64,000 nt of DNA from contig CAWGTV010000001.1 in assembly GCA_963825615.1 (NCBI GenBank), positions 124,001 to 188,000 on the forward strand, in the 5' to 3' direction. Source of the DNA: JAHEDT01 sp963825615 (GTDB lineage: Bacteria; Desulfobacterota; Desulfuromonadia; Desulfuromonadales; BM103). The notes beneath the pieces were generated by a model, which was not told where the DNA came from, searched no databases, and saw nothing but the letters and a program-made list of their open reading frames with translations. Within the stretch, counting starts at the first letter, position 1; every line of letters starts with the position of its first letter. The position numbers and the translations under genes are program-made. This document shows positions 37,101 through 41,264 of this stretch, one piece after another.

Positions 37101-38223
37101 GACCTCCCGCAGGAGATTGCGCTCCGCAACCCCACTGAACGTCATCGACTGTATTTGTTTTGACGGTTTCACAAGAGCCTGTGCCGGTCATCTTGCCGAC
37201 AAGATAAACAGAAGCCTGGCCTCCAGCGGTAACATCGACTTCATAGCCATCAAAAGAGAGCGCCATATCCCCGAACGGGTTGGTGACAACAAAATCGTTG
37301 ATTGTGTTACTCACAGGAACACACCCCGGTGCAGAGCCAACACCATTATTGGTCGCGATGGTATTGGCCGAACCTGCCGTTGCACAGGCATGACTGATAA
37401 GCATGCTGCCTGGCTCCATCAGGTCGTCAAAACGAAGATCCTGCAAGTCAGCCAAGCCGCCATTACCGATCCGGATACGCCAGACGACGTCATCGTTGTT
37501 ATTGCCGAAGACCGGGTCGCTCTGGGAGTTAAAACGTTGTCCGGCATCATAGTTCCAGCCTGTTTTGGAGATCTGAGGAATGGGCTCGCGCAAAGGGAGT
37601 GTGTCCAGAGAGGTTTGCGGTGAATCGTTGCAACCTGAGTCCGTTGCAAATGTCAGTGTCGCTTGAAGGGTCCGGTTTGCAGTAAGGAGGCCTTCCGGGT
37701 CGGTCGTGCGCCGTACGGCAAACGTTATCGAAATAGTGTTGAATTGATTAGGGTTTTGACGAGAGGCCAGGGCTGAAAGTGCTGGGACCTGAGTCGAACC
37801 AAAAGTCAGTATTGCCCCCCCGCCGCTGATAACAGGCGGCTGCAAGCCACTTTGTACCGGACCGTTATTAATGCGATACGTAATCGGATTGGGTGCGCCA
37901 GGATCGTACCTAAGCCCGGACAACCCCAAATTTTCCTCAACTGTTAAATTTGTCATGGTCGCACCGGGCAGGTCCGGAGCGGTGGGATCGAACGGATCAT
38001 TTGTGAAGCGATAGGGATTGGCGATCACAACTGTGACGTAGCCGTAACTGCACAACTCGCAGTAACTTAGACTCAAATTGTGATCAATAAAGGGTGGCGG
38101 ATTGTTTTTGAGGTCACAGGGTGCTGCGTGAATTCCAACGGGAGAAGACAATAGGCCTATGACACCCAGAAGAGTGAATATAAACTGTCTTAAAATTTTC
38201 CGTATGTATTCCCGCATCGACAT
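28108..38223 (-). CDS. Giant DUF11-repeat surface protein (3371 residues)
   Basis: Signal peptide at 1-34 (FIFTLLGVIGLLSSPVGIHAA), then a Cys-containing head. At least a dozen DUF11-type beta domains follow, each starting like FRKTV/LTKTL/IEKTS with GDxLRYxxxxxNxG; several adjacent copies are near repeats (AGDRLRYTITVKNIGTENA and AGERLRYTLTIKNIGNEDA). Near the C-terminus are two SdrD-B-like modules (NGMVWHDASLDKIYDAG and GKVFDDRNLNGQQDSGEGG), then a last 110-residue domain with OmpA-like character (FEPDTTQLRLQWQAKIDQLL). Predicted to be a long extracellular stalk or adhesin. First gene of the operon, expressed behind three tandem riboswitches. Some frame length may differ by the choice between the two first Met codons. 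Confidence 0.9.
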   Translation of the reverse strand: MSMREYIRKILRQFIFTLLGVIGLLSSPVGIHAAPCDLKNNPPPFIDHNLSLSYCELCSYGYVTVVIANPYRFTNDPFDPTAPDLPGATMTNLTVEENLGLSGLRYDPGAPNPITYRINNGPVQSGLQPPVISGGGAILTFGSTQVPALSALASRQNPNQFNTISITFAVRRTTDPEGLLTANRTLQATLTFATDSGCNDSPQTSLDTLPLREPIPQISKTGWNYDAGQRFNSQSDPVFGNNNDDVVWRIRIGNGGLADLQDLRFDDLMEPGSMLISHACATAGSANTIATNNGVGSAPGCVPVSNTINDFVVTNPFGDMALSFDGYEVDVTAGGQASVYLVGKMTGTGSCETVKTNTVDDVQWGCGAQSPAGGLLQTSTGLVPSDTAAFYSRYNDNHPLLSIERQLTGTNTSQPVGSKGTMTLTIRNNSGGSVKNIHLADVLPPEYVVDSTFRPQIDVSPAYGVAYDGMVDTLTWTNENTVDPLANIAPEFDLTSNGVSHPLYPDQINMLRHGDVAIVRFRVVLIESNYYDRKANLDVNPEEYAGTATDPNYQTPLTNTLTVNFDLFCATQGSQTLVLTGNGTGNPTGSNIPAFPEDLDIAVGGAVFILTNDPNQLLTLPILLTNNGGHDAADYHAFVSFGATMEVVNAPNGCNAVSLSGSPNQPDPWKVWVQPTPIPSTATVYACSSPAVIAPGETVTFNFDVRKSTDPARLLIDDLSLRADVVGEITLSDGTPLWFPSPILRTDGELDRANNYSLDATWARVIGFNLKKSQLGSCNENNPPTFDANGYEKVQISEECTFHIETGGWFGFKTPGFSYIAVQNIDVVDEVPDGQSYIDRSDPYAQSTSLIKNVTFNPAGLAPLDEGWFDWRFNVPDSEQIKVADEWFVVDAKTRLLNKPIDQRLPPNVHSANSHNVLVSTFDATFRNDNTGLIEQYGLGPGTVGYPREAIRRVDLTVTEPSISVLKEVCNETLYGTGTSCSNFVPVANDGDAYSSYIYRITLTNEQNSAGVQRAPAYDVIVTDQLDNTDLAYVFPFDGDGLDNDGDSTVGVNDVDGEGTIGDNTVKNGIPAQITFSHLHSTALQRIDPGQSVVLYYRVDFDDDAAPLQTFTNSVQATYDSLAGPFGNQSAPQRPNSDLGGARFYTTEPALASVQVIPLMTQPKQIVNLSNTPLATVPGPQAVSIGEEIEYRINTLLPVALLRNFVIRDELPAGLSCSEAPDVNLDAAPYIDAGFDPGGVITPTCTESLVAWDFGDQRLTLGTGVSRYDFSIHFIARVQNTLGTNDGDVISNGHPATVTTAEYIDETGSLVSYDIAQTDVVVREPLIVLTKSFNVADADAADTLTVTVTATNNGTAPAYNLRVLEDLVGTGLSYLGNPGGLDPPDVVDTATLGNNRPIFSWKAPNGIDVNATVSFSFDVRVDTDVKPLELLNNTIQADWTSLPDQTTALNSSGAIGENGSPTGMRNGVLPNSGQAVNDYEANAASQVNVPAVTLTKIDLQPTTIPTIGVHKLFRINIAFPEGVSEGVIAADSLNAAGLSYVLANNAEFDISYSFSGIASINGQVPAEAAFNAVPADGSSGNVIWDIGTVVTQSEDDTSLNVLNPVIQIDYFARINNDLNTDSGDLLQNGVDVSYVNGETGGLETLSDATAVVTVSEPGLTLTKTLSNVTTGKGPADPPVAGDILEYQLTLINTGSTNSTAFDVDIVDAMPAGLVLDTSFTPTAVIDTVAVPGFVPLPAGPVTGPLTWGRNNGDGSLDVFAGQVLVITYHAVVQAVSGPGGLIENGVWSDWTSLDGVNAYERTGDGCPNITAPNDYCIGPVYATTTGIAPEIVFRKTVINETTSENPGSNARPGDTLRYRLQATNTSSAPAGFFIIDELDQLNNPPLFVPGSLTVIPGHPGVDASNPNGGNAGSGLVDIRDLTLDGGETLSIEFTVRLIPVIQDGSLVLNQAQLFLVGLGSVPSDDPNLPDDEDPTQTLISSAPEWRIEKTSVSLTGSPNIVFAGDRLRYTITVKNIGTENAKEVILRDDIPANTSYIADSTTLNGQPVADPSPGMSSLTGGLAINAPQDPASGVMRADATATIDNVATITFDVQVDEDATSGTIISNQGFLNGSGIGSGAFPEQPSDDPATSDVDDPTIDIVSSLNFRKAVFNQTSGQDGSVAIPGDVLRYRVEIINTGTIALADLSLVDNLESLQSDEPLYFVPGTLVLTSVPAGADTSNTDATGGSKGTGLVDIRGLGVAAGETLGIEFTVQLAPVINNGTLILNQAELIAAGQTLRMSDDIDPAAVGDQDPTTTLINSSPAFEVLKTSTVLDGDSNVLMAGERLRYTLTIKNIGNEDAADVVLQDYTPANTSYVPGSTTINNAAVPDNGDGVNPLHSGILINAPGDIPGVMRADVASDANNVATVTFDVVVSADAMDGLIIENQGFVSSRGAGSGEQPEQPSDDPATPAVDDPTRNVVGNMPLLYAQKTVVIAVDNGAAGIVDPGDVLRYSIVINNSGAIPATSVTLTDNVPDNSTYIANSMQLNGAAIGTDGGVSPLIAGLLVNSDDNPGQGIISVGESAEINFEVQVNAGVATGSLIINQGALTSTEQPPGLTDADGIASNGYQPTVVVVGDAQLLSVSKDVTVVDGGSAEPGKELAYTIRVINIGSLPATRVKVTDDLDSALGALVTYVSGSCVMNGIEAGISYAGGQLTADYAAVYGDLSPGQSVVIRFNVRINPMLVNGTTITNIGVVSWNDPQQTATAEVSLDVGGTPGSAVLNGMVWHDASLDKIYDAGSERSQSGWWVGLYLGDQPVTTTTTDDSGLYRFTGLLPSSSTNELYEVRFQAEGAGANTASLGNTDSPFTSGPQRITDISVAEGSNLQNLNLPLWPNGTIYNSVARGPVAGARLTMLNAITGNALPSQCFDDPVQQNQVTAQNGFYKFDLNFSNVACQAGGSYLIDVTAPSNGYLATPSVIIPPADDITTGPFSVPTCPGSAIDAIPATTELCEVVALADVPPLSVGAGSAGTLYHLHFTLSNGNIPGQSQIFNNPIPIDPELDGAVAITKTASMTNVTRSSLVPYTITVSNIFGAPLQNLSIVDTFPAGFKYVPDSALLDGEAVEPLINGQSLLWNELELSVNQVRELRLLLVVSSGVSEGEYVNRVQVFNTLLGSSVSGEATATVRVVPDPDFDCTDVIGKVFDDRNLNGQQDSGEGGMSGVRVVTARGLIATTDEYGRYHITCAVVPNEDRGSNFILKLDERSLPSGYRVVTENPRVQRATRGKMMRFNFGATLHRVVAIDTADGAFEPDTTQLRLQWQAKIDQLLLLLQDAPSILRLSYLADVEDEKLVLNRLKALKSEITDRWNQVDNSYDLPIETEVFWRRGSPAKQ

Positions 38224-38269
38224 ATCTCAGTTGCAACGTCCTGGTGAGAAAACCATTTTCAAAAACAAA

Positions 38270-38424
38270 AGCGCCCAATCTTCTGCCGAAGATGAGCGCT
38301 CAAGGAATTGGCCTGCTGCCGGGTCCAAGATATGTGCTTCATCTCTTCGGCAACCCGGCTATCCTGAACGGTCAGGACCCGTAGCTTTGCGTCACCAGAT
38401 TGCTCTGGCTTTGCCCTTTCGGAG
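38270..38424 (-). promoter_or_regulatory. GEMM riboswitch plus terminator, copy 1 (nearest the gene)
   Basis: Aptamer at about 38345-38424, minus strand: AAAGGGCAAAGCC, a P2 hairpin CCAGA-GCAA-TCTGG with GNRA loop, GTGACGCAAAGC, a second hairpin TCCTGA...TCAGGA, then TAGCCGGGTTGCCGA. These are the conserved parts of GEMM-I RNAs that bind c-di-GMP (or 3',3'-cGAMP in the variant class). The base aligned with G20 of the Vc2 structure is G, which favours c-di-GMP. At 38270-38300 follows a hairpin AGCGCTCATCTTC-GGCA-GAAGATTGGGCGCT and a T-rich tract, an intrinsic terminator 47 bp before the DUF11 start. Confidence 0.88.
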
Positions 38425-38487
38425 TTCTTTCTGTCACTTACGTCGTATGGCCTGCTGAAAATCCTCCCTGTTCTCCCGAAACGAAAA

Positions 38488-38642
38488 AGCGCCCAATCTT
38501 CTGCCGAAGATGAGCGCTCGAGGAATCGGCCTGCTGCCGGGTCCAAGATACGTGCTTCATCTCTTCGGCAACCCGGCTATCCTGAACGGTCAGGACCCGT
38601 AGCTTTGCGTCACCAGATTGCTCTGGCTTTGCCCTTTCGGAG
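38488..38642 (-). promoter_or_regulatory. GEMM riboswitch plus terminator, copy 2
   Basis: Nearly identical to copy 1, shifted by exactly 218 bp: aptamer about 38563-38642, terminator 38488-38518 followed by TTTTT on the minus strand. It differs from copy 1 by only a few bases. Confidence 0.88.
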
Positions 38643-38705
38643 TTCTTTCTGTCACTTACGTCGTATCGCCTGCTGAAAATCCTCCCCGTTCTGCCGAAAC
38701 GAAAA

Positions 38706-38860
38706 AGCGCCCAATCTTCTGCCGAAGATGAGCGCTCGAGGAATCGGCCTGCTGCCGGGTCCAAGATACGTGCTTCATCTCTTCGGCAACCCGGCTATCC
38801 TGAACGGTCAGGACCCGTAGCTTTGCGTCACCAGATTACTCTGGCTTTGCCCTTTCGGAG
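38706..38860 (-). promoter_or_regulatory. GEMM riboswitch plus terminator, copy 3 (promoter-proximal)
   Basis: Again 218 bp from copy 2: aptamer about 38781-38860, terminator 38706-38736. The P2 loop is GTAA instead of GCAA, which keeps the GNRA pattern, so the change looks selected or neutral rather than decay. Confidence 0.88.
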
Positions 38861-38908
38861 TGCTTTTTTCATTTCCGACACTGCTAAAGCTGTCGGCTCT
38901 TCGTATCT

Positions 38909-38926
38909 TGCAAAAAAAACGCCAGT
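38909..38926 (-). promoter_or_regulatory. Sigma-54 (-24/-12) promoter of the DUF11 operon
   Basis: CTGGCGTTTTTTTTGCA on the minus strand: GG (38922-38923) and GC (38910-38911) are separated by exactly 10 bp, as required for RpoN promoters (TGGCACG-N4-TTGCA). Predicted start of transcription is near 38898, about 40 bp before the first aptamer, with a short GCCGACA/TGTCGG hairpin between. An RpoN-dependent activator would be needed; none is encoded nearby. Confidence 0.7.
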
Positions 38927-38999
38927 TTTTTTTGGTTGATCGCAGCGGATGTCTTTGGCTTTCAATCCAGACGACGTGTCCACACTTTATTTTGCTGAT

Positions 39000-39053
39000 A
39001 ATAAGGATATAGGGCTTTTGTCAGCCTCCTAGACCGGTTGTGCCTTTTCGGAG
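39000..39053 (-). other. Possible decayed fourth GEMM-like sequence
   Basis: On the minus strand CTCCGAAAAGGCACAACC then GGCTGACAAAAGCCC aligns with the aptamer units (CTCCGAAAGGGCAAAGCC ... TGGTGACGCAAAGC), but the P2 hairpin is poor and the second half is absent. It lies upstream of the sigma-54 promoter, so it would not be in that transcript. Confidence 0.3.
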
Positions 39054-39129
39054 ACGAATGATTACTAGACCCCCGAAATGATCATGCAAAACAAATATTG
39101 TGACATTTCATGTCAGGTAGCTTCGGGAT

Positions 39130-39385
39130 ATAACGTGTCCGGTCTTTCGAACCGCAACGAACATTTTCATAGTTCAAGACGCAACTTACCGCTCCGGCAA
39201 GCCATGTCCTGTTGTTAGAGATTCCGTTGGAAGAGGGCCATTGAACTTTAAGATCTAACCACAGTGGAGCAGACAGTGTGTCTCGCGACTCAGTAGCGGC
39301 GTTTGAATACATTGGATTGTTTTACAAAACCAGCGCCGTTCAGCATGGACCCCGCTCGTTCACTCCCCGCCGAAACCTTGATGCC
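39130..39385 (-). pseudogene. Decayed ssrA-like (tmRNA) copy downstream of smpB
   Basis: The minus strand carries the landmarks of tmRNA in the right order: AAGGTTTCGGCGGGGA (intact gene: CAGGTTTCGACGGGGA), CATGC, AAACGCCGCTACTGA (intact: AAACGCCGATACTGA, the tag start), then TGAAAATGTTCG and a T-arm-like GGTTCGAAAGACC. It lies about 95 bp after the smpB stop, the same spacing as between the detached smpB tail and the intact ssrA. It is about 90 nt shorter, its tag frame has no stop at the expected place (open to 39082), and the acceptor stem and CCA end are not preserved. I read it as a relic, not a working tmRNA. Confidence 0.55.
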
Positions 39386-39473
39386 ATCTTGCCCCTGTTT
39401 AAGTGCAGCAAATAAAGCGTGATTTATCCTTTTACATCTGACACGTTTTACAACTTCAACAAGTTTTTCAAAA

Positions 39474-39491
39474 TTATCTCGAGTGATCTCT
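39474..39491. repeat. Right copy of 18-bp direct repeat at the smpB 3' end (candidate att site)
   Basis: TTATCTCGAGTGATCTCT, exact copy of 12988-13005, covering the last five codons and the stop of smpB. The 26,486 bp between the copies hold the riboswitch-DUF11-Exb operon. Confidence 0.75.
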
Positions 39492-39929
39492 TACGGCTCT
39501 GGAAGCCTCGCGATCAGCCTGTTTACGTTTAAGGGTCTCCCTTTTATCGTAGAGCTTCTTGCCGCGGCAGAGACCGATTTCGAGCTTGGCGCGGCTGTCC
39601 TTGAAGTAAAGCCTGGTCGGCACCAGGGCGAAGCCGCGCTCTTCCACCTTCTTGGTCAGTTTGTCGATCTCGATACGGTTGAGAAGCAGTTTGCGCACCC
39701 GCAGCGGATCGTGGTTCTCACGGTTGCCCTGCTCGTATGGACTGATGTTCATGTTCTCGACGAAGATCTCGCCGTTGCGGATGCGGCAGTAGGCCTCCTT
39801 GAGACTCACCTGCCCCAGGCGTATCGCCTTGACCTCGGTGCCCTGCAGGCACAGGCCGGCCTCGAACACCTCGTCGACGAAGTACTCGTGGTACGCCTTC
39901 TTGTTGTTGGCGATAAGTTTTATGCCCAT
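39474..39929 (-). CDS. smpB: SsrA-binding protein SmpB
   Basis: 151-residue RNA-binding partner of tmRNA in trans-translation. Contains the family core NNKKAYHEYFVDEVFEAGLCLQGTEVKAIR, LLLNRIEIDKL, and ALVPTRLYFKDSRAKLEIGLCRGKKLYDKR, and ends with the basic tail needed for function. Length is normal. Its tmRNA gene is displaced 26.6 kb downstream by the inserted block, and its last codons form one copy of the flanking direct repeat. Confidence 0.97.
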   Translation of the reverse strand: MGIKLIANNKKAYHEYFVDEVFEAGLCLQGTEVKAIRLGQVSLKEAYCRIRNGEIFVENMNISPYEQGNRENHDPLRVRKLLLNRIEIDKLTKKVEERGFALVPTRLYFKDSRAKLEIGLCRGKKLYDKRETLKRKQADREASRAVRDHSR

Positions 39930-39940
39930 AGAAACTCAGT

Positions 39941-40016
39941 GGCACGCGGCACGCGGCGCGTGAACAGTATCAAGATCAAGTCAAGCAGGTTGTTCGCACT
40001 ACGCGCTACGCGCCAC
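39941..40016. repeat. Intergenic inverted-arm element (smpB/rseC gap)
   Basis: Left arm of tandem GGCACGC-like 7-mers (39941-39965) and right arm of ACGCGCT-like 7-mers (39992-40016), roughly complementary, around a 26-bp core. Same design as the elements at 46954, 53614 and 55289 with different unit sequence. Confidence 0.55.
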
Positions 40017-40022
40017 ACGACG

Positions 40023-40469
40023 TCATTCTTCATCCTCAAGAATAGCGACGATCTTCGGCATGTATGTCTCCGCAGCCAGGGCGCGGGTGCCGACGCGCAG
40101 CAGGACAAAGCTGCCGCACATGAAGAACACGCCGAAAATCGCCGAAAGCAGGTTCGGGTCGAGGCCGGTATCCAGCCGCTCGCCGACCAGTTTACCGGCA
40201 ACGGCGCCGATCACCAGGGCGATCAGCGGTACGATGTAGATGAGAAAGGACGACTGCAGGAACGACTTGGTGGTTGTCGCGATGCACACCCGGTCGCCAA
40301 CGGCCGCATCGAGGAAGTTCTGCACCTCGACCAAGCGAGTCTGGCTGTCATCACCGAGGGAACAGCTGCCGTTGGTGGCGCAATTCTCGCACAGGCTGCT
40401 CTTCTGGCACATCACCACCGCGGTGTGCTTCCCTTTGAGTTCGACAACGGTGCCAGCTTCTTCAATCAT
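40023..40469 (-). CDS. rseC: RseC/MucC-family membrane protein
   Basis: 148 residues. Cys cluster in the N-terminal part (CENCATNGSCSLG), as in SoxR-reducing-system protein RseC, then a basic linker and two membrane helices (SFLIYIVPLIALVIGAVAG and LLSAIFGVFFMCGSFVLL). In other bacteria RseC homologues are encoded with Rnf electron-transport genes or the sigma-E regulator operon; neither is present here, so the role is uncertain. Same strand as the DUF502 gene 32 bp upstream. Confidence 0.85.
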   Translation of the reverse strand: MIEEAGTVVELKGKHTAVVMCQKSSLCENCATNGSCSLGDDSQTRLVEVQNFLDAAVGDRVCIATTTKSFLQSSFLIYIVPLIALVIGAVAGKLVGERLDTGLDPNLLSAIFGVFFMCGSFVLLRVGTRALAAETYMPKIVAILEDEE

Positions 40470-40501
40470 AAGCGTCTCTTATCTATCTCCGGGCCGGCCG
40501 A

Positions 40502-41215
40502 TCAGAGACGATCCGCGCGGCCGTTTTTTCCCTGACCGTATTCTACCACATTCGCCCCGTTGAGGGGACGTTTGGCCTGGCGCACCGGCGGTGTGACCAT
40601 GCCGCCGCTGATAATCAGCTTAAAAGCTTCCTCGACGGTCATCGACAGCTCGATCATATCCTCTACCGGCACCAGGATGTAGAAGCCCGAGGTCGGGTTC
40701 GGCGTGGTCGGCACGAAGACGTTGACCAGCTTCTTCGGCGTGATCTGCTGCACTTCCCCTTCAGAGACCCCGGTGACGAATGCCACCGCCCAGATGCCGA
40801 GACGTGGATATTCGATCAGCACCACCTTGCGGAAGGCGCCGCGGTCGCGCTTGAGCATGGTGTCGGAGACCTGTTTGAACAGGGTATAGACCCCCTTGAC
40901 GAAGGGGACCCTGTCGACCAGGCGCTCGTAAAAATTGACCAGGGAGCGGCCGAAGATATTGGCGGCCAGCACGCCGATCAAAAGGATCAGCAGCAGCGTC
41001 GCCACAAGCCCCACTCCCGGCACCGGGAGGCCGTAAAGTTCTTCCGGGCGCAGCACCTCCGGCAGTACCGAGGTCAGCGTGTCGTCCATGAAATGGACCA
41101 GCCAGCGGATCACCAGGAAGGTCATGGCGACAGGCACCACCACCAGCAGCCCGGTGAGGAAATAGCCTTTCAGGCGGTGGCGGAACAGCCGGTTGAATGC
41201 GGAAAGTCGACTCAT
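40502..41215 (-). CDS. DUF502 family membrane protein
   Basis: 237 residues with two membrane segments near the N-terminus (GYFLTGLLVVVPVAMTFLVI and GVGLVATLLLILLIGVLAANIFG) and a conserved soluble part (YERLVDRVPFVKGVYTLFKQV, VVLIEYPRLGIWAVAFVTG, VFVPTTPNPTSGFYILVP). This matches DUF502, a widespread inner-membrane family of unknown function. Full length. It lies 49 bp after the amidohydrolase gene on the same strand. Confidence 0.9.
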   Translation of the reverse strand: MSRLSAFNRLFRHRLKGYFLTGLLVVVPVAMTFLVIRWLVHFMDDTLTSVLPEVLRPEELYGLPVPGVGLVATLLLILLIGVLAANIFGRSLVNFYERLVDRVPFVKGVYTLFKQVSDTMLKRDRGAFRKVVLIEYPRLGIWAVAFVTGVSEGEVQQITPKKLVNVFVPTTPNPTSGFYILVPVEDMIELSMTVEEAFKLIISGGMVTPPVRQAKRPLNGANVVEYGQGKNGRADRL

Positions 41216-41264
41216 AGCCCCTCAATCTTCTGGAATGTTAAAGCGGCTGTATTATAGGGGCTGC

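Larger units (their letters stand above)
38271..38870. repeat. Three tandem 218-bp repeats
   Basis: The segment starting GCGCCCAATCTTCTGCC occurs at 38271, 38489 and 38707 with a constant 218-bp period and only a few substitutions. The repeats contain the three riboswitch-terminator units. The low divergence suggests recent amplification or gene conversion. Confidence 0.95.

Noticed and set aside
38271..38870. CRISPR-like array
   Set aside because: Three 218-bp units without short repeats and variable spacers; they are riboswitch-terminator cassettes.
39082..39312. 76-codon frame with a start at 39312
   Set aside because: It coincides with the tag reading frame and 3' part of the decayed ssrA-like copy; no independent coding evidence.
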